DNA of 64,000 bases from Lishizhenia sp965656535 (lineage in GTDB: Bacteria > Bacteroidota > Bacteroidia > Flavobacteriales_D > Crocinitomicaceae). Under the pieces are notes generated by a model. It had not been told where the DNA came from. It did not search any database and worked only from the letters and a program-made list of their open reading frames with translations. Positions 34,762-42,825 of this stretch are shown piece by piece. The position numbers and the translations under genes are program-made. Where the stretch lies: NCBI GenBank assembly GCA_965656535.1, contig CBFHKX010000005.1:147438-211437 (forward strand), given 5' to 3'. Within the stretch, counting starts at the first letter, position 1, and every line of letters begins with the position of its first letter.

Positions 34762-36768
34762 TTATGTGTTCAAAAGTAAGGCTTCAAATTCAGATTCGCT
34801 AATGATTTGAACGCCTAACTTATTTGCTTTTTCAAGTTTTGCTGGTCCCATATTTTCTCCTGCAACAAGATAGGAAGTTTTTGCAGAAATAGAACTTACA
34901 TTCTTTCCTCCATTATCTTCTATCATTTTTTTAAGGTCGTTTCTAGAATATTTGGTAAAAACGCCGGATATAACCAAAGTAAGGCCTTTGAGTTTTTCAG
35001 TTGCATGTTCACTTTCTACAATTTGCATTTGCAACCCATAATTTTTTAGGCGATTTACGAGTGCTACATTTTCTGGTTTTATGGCAAACTCTTGTATACT
35101 CAGTGCTATCTTTTCTCCAATCTCATCTACCGCAATTAATTCATCATAGCTTGCCGTTAAGATAGCATCTATATTTTTAAACGCTTTAGCTAATTTTTTA
35201 GCAACGGTTTCTCCTACAAACCGAATTCCTAAACCAAACAACACTTTTTCAAAGGGAACTTTTTTACTTTCTTCTAGACCAACAAGCATGTTGTTTACAG
35301 ATTTATCTGCCATTCTATCTAAGCTTATCACATCATCAAACTGAAGCGTGTATAGATCTGCATAATTTGAAATTAATCCAGCCGTAAAAAGCTGGTCTAC
35401 CGTTTCTGCTCCTAACCCATCAACATTAAGCGCTTTACGCGCTATAAAATGTTCTATTTTTCCTTTAATTTGGGGCGGACAACCGGTATCGTTTGGACAA
35501 TAATGTTGCGCTTCGCCTTCTTTACGTGTTAACTTTGAATTACACTCTGGGCAGTTTTCTATGAATTGAATATGCTTTGCGTTTTCCGTTCGCTTCGTCA
35601 AATTTACCCCAACAATCTTGGGAATTATTTCTCCTCCTTTTTCAACAAAAACGGTATCGTCTTGGTGTAAATCTAATTTTTCTATTTGGTCTTGATTATG
35701 CAATGAAGCTCTTCGAACTGTTGTACCTCCAAGTAAAACTGGCTCTAGATTTGCTACGGGTGTGATCGCTCCTGTTCTACCTACTTGATAACTGACACTT
35801 TGTAGTTTAGAAAAAACCTGTTCTGCTTTAAATTTATATGCAATTGCCCAACGTGGAGATTTAGCTGTAAAACCGAGATCTTGTTGTTGTCCGTAATCAT
35901 TGACTTTAATTACCACACCGTCAATTTCAAAAGGTAAATTACCCCTTTCCTTATCCCAAAAGTCTATAAACTCCATTATACCTTGAATGGAATTTGTTTT
36001 AAGCATGTACTTTTTTTCTACAGGAGGTGTTTTAAAACCGAGTTTATTAACTGCATTAACCGTTTCAAAATGTCCATCCCCAGGCAATTCATCTCCATAC
36101 ACACCGTATAAAAAACAATCTAAACCTCTGTCTGCAACAATTTTAGAATTTTGCATTTTCAATGTCCCCGAAGCTGAATTTCTCGGATTAGCAAAAATGG
36201 GTTCGCCTAGCTCTTCTCTTTGTTTATTTAGTTGGATAAAATTCTTTAATGGAAAAAAGATTTCTCCGCGTATTTCAAATTCTGGAGGATAGTTTCCGCT
36301 TAGTTTTAATGGAATTGTCTTAATCGTTCGTACGTTGGTTGTTACTTCTTCTCCTTGAGTTCCATCTCCTCTAGTAACCGCTTGGACAAGCTCTCCATTA
36401 ACATATCGAATGCCAATCGCAACCCCGTCATATTTCAATTCGCAAACATAACTTACTTCTGCTCCTACAGTTTTCTTTACCCTTACCTCCCACTCTTTAA
36501 TTTCTTCTTGTGAGTAAGTATTAGACAACGAAAGCATAGGATATTGGTGCTTTATTGTATTAAATTTCTTTGTGATATCTCCACCAACACGGGTAGTTGG
36601 ACTATTTGGATAAGCTAAATCTGGGTATTTCTTTTCTAACTCTTCTAATTCTTTCAACAGAAGATCAAATTCATAATCAGAAACTATAGAGTTATTATTC
36701 ACGTAATATGCATGATTATAATGGTGTAATAATTCTGTAAGTTCCTTAATTCTATTTTCTTGGTGCAT
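34762..36768 (-). CDS. ligA: NAD-dependent DNA ligase
   Basis: Seals nicks during replication and repair using NAD+. 668 residues, full length. In order: Ia domain, adenylation domain with the active Lys at 112 (LKYDGVAIG), OB-fold (about 320-400), a four-Cys zinc site starting CPECNSKL, helix-hairpin-helix repeats (about 430-570) and a C-terminal BRCT domain ending GENMGPAKLEKANKLG. It directly abuts prmC without spacing. Confidence 0.96.
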   Translation of the reverse strand: MHQENRIKELTELLHHYNHAYYVNNNSIVSDYEFDLLLKELEELEKKYPDLAYPNSPTTRVGGDITKKFNTIKHQYPMLSLSNTYSQEEIKEWEVRVKKTVGAEVSYVCELKYDGVAIGIRYVNGELVQAVTRGDGTQGEEVTTNVRTIKTIPLKLSGNYPPEFEIRGEIFFPLKNFIQLNKQREELGEPIFANPRNSASGTLKMQNSKIVADRGLDCFLYGVYGDELPGDGHFETVNAVNKLGFKTPPVEKKYMLKTNSIQGIMEFIDFWDKERGNLPFEIDGVVIKVNDYGQQQDLGFTAKSPRWAIAYKFKAEQVFSKLQSVSYQVGRTGAITPVANLEPVLLGGTTVRRASLHNQDQIEKLDLHQDDTVFVEKGGEIIPKIVGVNLTKRTENAKHIQFIENCPECNSKLTRKEGEAQHYCPNDTGCPPQIKGKIEHFIARKALNVDGLGAETVDQLFTAGLISNYADLYTLQFDDVISLDRMADKSVNNMLVGLEESKKVPFEKVLFGLGIRFVGETVAKKLAKAFKNIDAILTASYDELIAVDEIGEKIALSIQEFAIKPENVALVNRLKNYGLQMQIVESEHATEKLKGLTLVISGVFTKYSRNDLKKMIEDNGGKNVSSISAKTSYLVAGENMGPAKLEKANKLGVQIISESEFEALLLNT

Positions 36769-37635
36769 CTAAATAAATTTAATTGCTTTTAACATTCTTT
36801 CTTTACCTTGTAAGTCTTTTTTTATTTCTACACTAAAATAACCGAGCGACAACAATAGCTCTCTTGTTGCAAGCGCATACTCTTCGTGTATCTCAAAATA
36901 CAGAGCTCCATTGGTTTTCAGTGCTGAAAAAGCCTGCTTTGCAATTTCCCTATAAAAAATTAAAGGGTCGCTATCCTCAACAAACAAAGCTAGGCTTGGT
37001 TCGTAAAGCAAAACATTCTTATGCATTAAAGATTTATCTTTCTGAGGAATATAAGGTGGATTGGATACAATACAACTGTAAGCATCTTTTTGTAGAGATA
37101 ACGCTAACGCATCCGCCGTAATAAATGGAACATCTAACTCTAGGTTTTCAGCATTCTTCTTACTTAAATCTACAGCACTTGCTGATATATCTAATCCTGA
37201 AATAATCCAATTAAGTTGTTTGTTTTTTAACGCTAATGCGATGCAGCCCGATCCTGAGCAAATATCTAAAACGCTTATGGTTGTGTGCTCTTTGAAATCT
37301 GAAAGTATCCAATCTACCAATTCTTCTGTTTCTGGCCTTGGAATTAGTGCAGCTGGTGAACACAAAATTTGAAGATCATAAAAATAAGTGTACCCAACAA
37401 TATGCTCCAATGGTTCATCCTGTTTTAGACGCTTTATAGCTTCTCTAAAGAAAAGTAGATCTGATTCTGAAACGGTTTGCTTTTTGTTGATTAAAAATTC
37501 GTTTTCATCCAAACCTAACCGCTTAGCTAATAACGCCTTAAAGATAAGCTTGATTTCTCTAGCGTTAAACGTACTGTCTAATTTTTCTTGAAAATATTTT
37601 TCAACTGAAGCAATACTATTGTCTTTTACAAACAT
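36769..37635 (-). CDS. prmC: Peptide chain release factor N5-glutamine methyltransferase
   Basis: Methylates the Gln of the GGQ motif in release factors RF1/RF2. 288 residues from the ATG at 37635; the in-frame TTG three codons upstream is less likely. N-terminal helical domain with RLGLDENEFL and LEHIVGYTYFY, then RPETEELVDWIL, the SAM motif VLDICSGSGCIALALK and the substrate motif SNPPYIP. First gene of the long minus-strand operon that ends with the FKBP lipoproteins. Confidence 0.93.
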   Translation of the reverse strand: MFVKDNSIASVEKYFQEKLDSTFNAREIKLIFKALLAKRLGLDENEFLINKKQTVSESDLLFFREAIKRLKQDEPLEHIVGYTYFYDLQILCSPAALIPRPETEELVDWILSDFKEHTTISVLDICSGSGCIALALKNKQLNWIISGLDISASAVDLSKKNAENLELDVPFITADALALSLQKDAYSCIVSNPPYIPQKDKSLMHKNVLLYEPSLALFVEDSDPLIFYREIAKQAFSALKTNGALYFEIHEEYALATRELLLSLGYFSVEIKKDLQGKERMLKAIKFI

Positions 37636-37670
37636 GGTTTCCAAAGAAAAGAAACCAAATTAGATTACAC

Positions 37671-37700
37671 AAAAAAACCGATTCCAAAATTGAAATCGGT
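37671..37700 (-). terminator. Terminator of the T9SS client operon
   Basis: AACCGATT (37676-37683) pairs with AATCGGTT (37693-37700); on the minus strand the stem is followed by seven Ts. It separates the 37724-40500 genes from the prmC operon. Confidence 0.85.
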
Positions 37701-37723
37701 TCATAACTTTTTATCTTTTCTTT

Positions 37724-40105
37724 TTATAAGTCAATAATTACTTGAACAAATCCTTGTTTAATGAGATCTTGATCACCTTCAGTCTTTGCTTCTATTGTAT
37801 AAAAATAAGTACCTTCTGTAACATAATTACCTCCAAAATTTCTACCGTCCCATCCTTCTTGCGGATCATTAGACTCAAACACTTTATTGCCCCAACGATT
37901 TGTGATCGTTATCTTGTATTTTTTCAAACCATTAAAATCTATTTGAAAAAACTCGTTCATACCATCTCCATTGATTGTCATTACATTGGGCGCCAATATA
38001 TCGCATTCTTTCAATCCAATTGTACCGAAATCTGTATAGGTATGACAAACATTTGAAACCGTTACAGAATATTCTCCAGGTTCTGTAACAATTATCCTGC
38101 GTGAGGTAGCTCCAGTATTCCATAGGTAATCCATAGGTGTATTGATTGTATCAGCCCAATACTCGTATTCACTTCCCTCACAGATATTGGTGTCAATTAT
38201 GTTCGTATATACTAAAGGCACAAAAAACACTTCTGAACTAACCGTAGTATTACATCTGTTATCTGTAAAACTAACAGTATATGTACCGGTTGTACTGGTA
38301 TAGATTAGTGGATTGTCTACGTTAACGTTTGGTTGAATGTTTAAGGCTGTATCGGTAATTGTCCATACACCACCTCCAAAACTTTCTGTACCACTAACTT
38401 CTAGTGTAAGGTTACACGCTATTGTGTCATCAAAAATAACAGGTTGAGGTATAACAAAGAAGGAAACGGTTGTATCATATGCACAACCAAAATCATCTAC
38501 TACATTAAAAGTAAAGAAATAATCTCCTGTATTCGGTGGATTAACTAAGAGTAAGGTGTCATCCTCTCCACCAACAATAGCTGGATCGCTGGACCAGAAT
38601 TCTGTTTCGACAACATTCTGGTAGCCTTCTGAATCTGGATATAAAGATGTATTAAAGAAAATAGCCCACTCAAATATATATCCGTCATCTATTCCTAAAT
38701 TATCTGTTACTGTGATTGTCCAGTTACCGTTTAACGGACAACCTATAAAGCCATTAAAAGATGCTTCTGGAGTATAAATTGGTGCTGGATCCATCGATGG
38801 AAACCCATAATCATTCATAATTGTTGCACCGTTTGGCAGTGTACCCGAAGTTGCAAATTGCTCTGAGAAACTATAATCCCATTGCGGAGAACCAGGTGCT
38901 CCACCGTCTATACCAGTGTCGTTTCCAAGGTAGTTTCCCCCACCGCCTCCATTAAAGCCATCAAACACGAGAAGAGATGTACCGTTAGGACATTCTAAAA
39001 ACACTTCTAAATCGCCTAAATAAGAATGTTCAATAGATAATAACAAAGAATCAAAATCAGAAGCACTTGTAACTGTTGCGCCAGCGTCAAAACCACTAAT
39101 AGGAATAGTTGTAGTGTACGATAATCCTGAACCATCAGGTAAAGCCGTTAATCCGGCAAATGAACCACCAACCTGAAAAGTACCTCCAGGAATATCAACT
39201 CCGGCAGTGTCTGTAACCGTAACCCCACCAACTAAAGAGGTTGTTTCTCCAAAGCAAACCGAATCCTCTAACGGACCAGCTCCTATAAAAATAGGCTGCT
39301 GTGAAACGCGAACGCGACAAGAAATTACCTCAAACTGTGGAAAGATATCTGTTACCCTCAATTCTACATAGTATCCCGTTCTACTTGGAGGTGTAAACCA
39401 AACAGAATCTCCAGTAAACTGCCCAAAACCTGAAATCGTCCATTGAAAAGTACAATTATCATTAGTTTGAGAATACCCCGTACCGGCATTTTCTAAAGAA
39501 TAAAAGAAGTCTGGATTAGCAACTAACAAAATTGAATCACCCAAACAAACATCTACATACCCTGTATCTAATGGATTTAAATCGTTTGTTGTACCACCGT
39601 TTATAAAAGCTTCTATGTGAGGAACAATTGGTTGAGGAGGATTTCCACAGGTAACATTTGCATTCCAACCCGCGCCGTCATCTGCTCCATCTGTTACAAA
39701 AACAACTGTCAAACATCCTGAAGGATTATTATCAAACGAAGCTTGAATGTTAAACCCAGTAGGATTTGTTCCCGAATTAAACACACCTAAAAGCGGAGAA
39801 TTCACATCTGGACCATCAAAAATGTAAATAGAATCTGTAGGATCAACATCGAATGTAAAACCAGCATTCACGGCAAAAGCGATAGACACTTTTGAGCCTT
39901 GTGCTAAATCTGGACAAAAAACAACGGTATCATTAAAATTCTGTGGATAAATTGGATTACCGTTAACTGTAAAATTTGTTGGATTACCTCCAATAGTTGA
40001 ACAATCCAATGGATTACTTTGATTAAAATCTACTGATTCCATCGTAAATTGCGAAAACGTAAAAAACGATAAGAAAGAGATAAAAGCGAGCGATAAAAAC
40101 TTCAT
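37724..40105 (-). CDS. Secreted multidomain protein with T9SS type B / gliding-motility C-terminal domain
   Basis: 793-residue predicted T9SS cargo. Signal peptide (about 1-19), a CUB-like region (about 55-150: SIYIFDGPDVN, FVTDGADDGAGW), Ig/PKD-like segments, and a proprotein-convertase P-like domain (about 320-490: SIEHSYLGDLEVFLECPNGT, PLNGNWTITVTDNLG). Further Ig-like repeats lead to a C-terminal sorting domain: NVMTINGDGMNEFF, ITNRWGNKVFES, GWDGRNFGGNYVTEGTYFY. No protease catalytic domain was seen despite the P-like domain. Likely surface-exposed or secreted, with adhesive or structural role (inference). Confidence 0.82.
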   Translation of the reverse strand: MKFLSLAFISFLSFFTFSQFTMESVDFNQSNPLDCSTIGGNPTNFTVNGNPIYPQNFNDTVVFCPDLAQGSKVSIAFAVNAGFTFDVDPTDSIYIFDGPDVNSPLLGVFNSGTNPTGFNIQASFDNNPSGCLTVVFVTDGADDGAGWNANVTCGNPPQPIVPHIEAFINGGTTNDLNPLDTGYVDVCLGDSILLVANPDFFYSLENAGTGYSQTNDNCTFQWTISGFGQFTGDSVWFTPPSRTGYYVELRVTDIFPQFEVISCRVRVSQQPIFIGAGPLEDSVCFGETTSLVGGVTVTDTAGVDIPGGTFQVGGSFAGLTALPDGSGLSYTTTIPISGFDAGATVTSASDFDSLLLSIEHSYLGDLEVFLECPNGTSLLVFDGFNGGGGGNYLGNDTGIDGGAPGSPQWDYSFSEQFATSGTLPNGATIMNDYGFPSMDPAPIYTPEASFNGFIGCPLNGNWTITVTDNLGIDDGYIFEWAIFFNTSLYPDSEGYQNVVETEFWSSDPAIVGGEDDTLLLVNPPNTGDYFFTFNVVDDFGCAYDTTVSFFVIPQPVIFDDTIACNLTLEVSGTESFGGGVWTITDTALNIQPNVNVDNPLIYTSTTGTYTVSFTDNRCNTTVSSEVFFVPLVYTNIIDTNICEGSEYEYWADTINTPMDYLWNTGATSRRIIVTEPGEYSVTVSNVCHTYTDFGTIGLKECDILAPNVMTINGDGMNEFFQIDFNGLKKYKITITNRWGNKVFESNDPQEGWDGRNFGGNYVTEGTYFYTIEAKTEGDQDLIKQGFVQVIIDL

Positions 40106-40107
40106 AG

Positions 40108-40500
40108 CTATTTAATATTTAATGCAGATTTGAGTTCAATTTCTTTTCTAGTTACAGAAGGAACCCTTAAAATTTTACTTGAATTTTCTACCGCATAGTA
40201 AGTTGTTTCAGTTACAGCAGGAAGAATTCCTAGATCTACATAGGTTTTTGCAGCATCCACTTGATCTGAGGATAATCTATCGGTTATCGTTATACTTGAT
40301 TTTGCACTGGTATCTATCCATTCCAATTGCGAGTTAACAATTACTAAGGTAGTCTTTTTCTGAGCTTTTGTTAGGCTGTTGAAAGCTCGAATTTCTTTAC
40401 GTTTGTAATTCTCTTTTTGAATTATCAACTCTTGTGAGAACCCAAAAATGCTAATAAAAAATAGCAAACTCGTCGCAACTAGTATTTTCATAACTTTCAT
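40108..40500 (-). CDS. Secreted hypothetical protein upstream of the T9SS client
   Basis: 130 residues with a signal peptide ending near FGFSQ (a start three codons downstream at 40491 is equally possible). The mature part is Lys- and Ser-rich with no recognised domain. It is two bases from the T9SS client and so probably its co-expressed partner. A 162-base gap upstream, shared with the divergent carboxylase gene, contains a short palindrome (TGCGTTGCACGCA, 40533-40545) that might be an operator. Confidence 0.55.
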   Translation of the reverse strand: MKVMKILVATSLLFFISIFGFSQELIIQKENYKRKEIRAFNSLTKAQKKTTLVIVNSQLEWIDTSAKSSITITDRLSSDQVDAAKTYVDLGILPAVTETTYYAVENSSKILRVPSVTRKEIELKSALNIK

Positions 40501-40662
40501 AATTTAATAAAGTAAACGCCTCAATTGAAGAGTGCGTTGCACGCATTTTTAGGTAAATTTAAGATTTTCAACAAAAACCACCTAAAAATGTGTAAAATAT
40601 CACGTTCGTAATTCGTATTTATTGCTTTTCTCTTCCTATTTTTAGCACAAATCCAAAGAATA

Positions 40663-42306
40663 ATGGCAATATCAAAAGCAGATTTAGACTTTAACAAAAA
40701 CGATGACGCGATGCGTTTGAAGATTTCTAAGCTTGAAAGAGAATTAGATAAAATCTATTTAGGAGGAGGAGAAAAGAAAATAGAAAAACACCACGCTAAA
40801 GGAAAGTTAACGGCAAGAGAACGAATCGACCTATTACTTGACCCAAATTGTGAGCGTATCGAAATAGGAGCGTTTGCCGGAAAGGGAATGTACAAAGAAT
40901 ATGGTGGTTGCCCTTCTGGAGGAGTAGTTATTGTAATTGGTTATGTTTCGGGAAAGCAATGTATTGTTGTTGCAAATGATGCTACAGTTAAAGCCGGAGC
41001 GTGGTTTCCTATTACAGGAAAGAAAAACTTGCGGGCACAAGAAATTGCAATGGAAAACAATTTACCTATTATTTACTTAGTTGATTCTGCGGGTGTTTTC
41101 TTACCCATGCAAGACGAAATATTTCCAGACAAAGAACACTTTGGACGAATTTTTAGGAACAATGCCGTAATGAGTGCCAATGGAATTGTACAAATTGCTG
41201 CTGTAATGGGAAGTTGTGTTGCCGGTGGAGCTTACCTTCCTATTATGTCTGATGAGAGTTTAATTGTAAATAAAACAGGTACGATATTTTTAGCTGGTTC
41301 ATACTTAGTGAAAGCAGCTATTGGTGAATCAATAGACAATGAAACTCTTGGTGGTGCTACTACGCACAATGAGATTTCAGGTGTTTGTGACTACAAAAGT
41401 GAGTCTGATGAAGAATGCTTAGCTACAATTAGAGACCTTATGGATAAAATTGGAGCAAAAGAAAAAGCTGGGTTTGATAGAAAAGAAAGTAGAGATCCTA
41501 AAGTGGATATAAAAAATGTATACGGTATTTTGCCCGCTGAAAGAAGTAAACCTTATGAAGCTAGAGAAATCATAAAATGCTTGGTTGACGATTCAAAATT
41601 TACTGAATACAAAAAAGATTACGGTAAATCGCTTATTACAGCATATGCAAGAATTAATGGATGGAGCGTTGGTATTGTTTGCAACCAAAGAGAAATTGTA
41701 AAAAATGCTAAAGGCGAAATGCAATTTGGAGGAGTTATTTACTCAGATTCTGCAGACAAAGCAGCTCGTTTTATTATGAACTGTAATCAAAAAAGTATTC
41801 CTCTCGTATTTTTAACAGACGTTACTGGATTTATGGTAGGTAGCAAAAGTGAACACGGCGGGATAATTAAGGATGGAGCCAAATTAGTAAACGCTATGGC
41901 AAATAGCATAGTACCAAAATTTTCTATCATTATGGGAAATTCTTATGGCGCTGGAAATTACGCAATGTGCGGTAAGGCATATGATCCACGACTAATTGTT
42001 GCTTGGCCTACAGCCGAAATTGCGGTAATGAGCGGTGCTGCTGCAGCTAAAACCCTTGCTCAAATAGAAATTGCCGGACTCAAACGCAGAGGTGAAGAAG
42101 TATCTGAAGAAAAACAAAAAGAATTGTACGACAAAATCAAAAATAGATACGACGAACAAATATCTCCTTACTATGCAGCTTCTAGACTTTGGGTAGATGC
42201 AATAATTGACCCAATTGAAACCAGAAAGGTGATTAGTATGGGAATTGAAATGGCAAACAATAAAAAAGCAGAAAAGCCATATAACGTAGGTGTTATACAA
42301 ACATGA
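40663..42306 (+). CDS. Acyl-CoA carboxylase, carboxyltransferase (beta) subunit
   Basis: Biotin-dependent carboxyltransferase subunit of 547 residues that moves CO2 from carboxybiotin to an acyl-CoA. The length and the sequence CVVANDATVKAGAW, LVDSAGVFLPMQDEIFPD and GKAYDPRLIVAWPTAEIAVM fit the methylcrotonyl-CoA carboxylase-like group better than propionyl-CoA carboxylase. With the fused branched-chain E1 at 60 kb it would fit leucine degradation. The biotin carboxylase/carrier subunit is not in the window. It is single-gene, ended by its own terminator. Confidence 0.87.
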   Translation: MAISKADLDFNKNDDAMRLKISKLERELDKIYLGGGEKKIEKHHAKGKLTARERIDLLLDPNCERIEIGAFAGKGMYKEYGGCPSGGVVIVIGYVSGKQCIVVANDATVKAGAWFPITGKKNLRAQEIAMENNLPIIYLVDSAGVFLPMQDEIFPDKEHFGRIFRNNAVMSANGIVQIAAVMGSCVAGGAYLPIMSDESLIVNKTGTIFLAGSYLVKAAIGESIDNETLGGATTHNEISGVCDYKSESDEECLATIRDLMDKIGAKEKAGFDRKESRDPKVDIKNVYGILPAERSKPYEAREIIKCLVDDSKFTEYKKDYGKSLITAYARINGWSVGIVCNQREIVKNAKGEMQFGGVIYSDSADKAARFIMNCNQKSIPLVFLTDVTGFMVGSKSEHGGIIKDGAKLVNAMANSIVPKFSIIMGNSYGAGNYAMCGKAYDPRLIVAWPTAEIAVMSGAAAAKTLAQIEIAGLKRRGEEVSEEKQKELYDKIKNRYDEQISPYYAASRLWVDAIIDPIETRKVISMGIEMANNKKAEKPYNVGVIQT

Positions 42307-42326
42307 TAATTCTTTTCAACAATTAC

Positions 42327-42360
42327 AAAAGCCTTTGTTACCTTGTAGCAAAGGCTTTTT
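42327..42360. terminator. Bidirectional terminator
   Basis: AAAAGCCTTTG (42327-42337) pairs with CAAAGGCTTTT (42349-42359) over an 11-base loop, with A-run and T-run on the two sides. It serves the carboxylase gene and, on the other strand, the operon ending at 42359. Confidence 0.87.
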
Positions 42361-42823
42361 ATCTTGCCAAAGAAATTAAAATCTCATTGTACTCAGAGTA
42401 AAAACGATCAAAGGACAGTAAATTGATTCTAAAAAAGTCAAATATCTTTTGTTTATCCTCTTGCTTAAACATGTTTACATTATCCAACTCCCAATAAATT
42501 CTACTTATCTCTTGTTGGTTGGGTAAAACATGTTGTTGTTGCCAATTAGCAGGCTCCAAGAATTCATTCTCTAAGACTCGTTTAAGCTCTGTAAATTGCT
42601 CATAAACAATTTCTCTAATCCCATCATCTTTTGGTTGTATATCAATAGAAAAAGTTGCTTTTTTACTTGTAGCATCTAGCCGAACAAAGAGAAACTTTAT
42701 ACCCGAATTGTAATTAATCCAGTTTACTTTTCTACCAGAAGCTGAACGCTCTAGAGTCATTATAGCTCTAAACTCATTCCAAAAAAGTGCTTTTCTATTT
42801 CTTAATTCATCTTTACTAAACAT
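42359..42823 (-). CDS. DUF4268 domain-containing protein
   Basis: 154-residue cytoplasmic protein. KALFWNEFRAIMTLERSASGRKVNWINYNSGIKF-like opening (seen as ALFWNEF, KVNWINYNSG and KFLFVRLDA) and the final FFRINLLSFDRFYSEY fit DUF4268. DUF4268 is found alone or attached to nuclease-like domains; here it is alone and no defence genes are nearby. It lies 2 bases after the beta-mannosidase gene. Function unknown. Confidence 0.75.
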   Translation of the reverse strand: MFSKDELRNRKALFWNEFRAIMTLERSASGRKVNWINYNSGIKFLFVRLDATSKKATFSIDIQPKDDGIREIVYEQFTELKRVLENEFLEPANWQQQHVLPNQQEISRIYWELDNVNMFKQEDKQKIFDFFRINLLSFDRFYSEYNEILISLAR

Positions 42824-42825
42824 GC

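Noticed and set aside
37742..38056. Plus-strand open frame of 104 codons opposite the T9SS client C-terminus
   Set aside because: It is antisense to the strongly conserved sorting domain and has no promoter or start-site support.
42359..42823. DUF4268 protein as part of a defence island
   Set aside because: All neighbours are cell-wall or glycan enzymes, and there is no restriction, toxin or mobile-element gene in the window.
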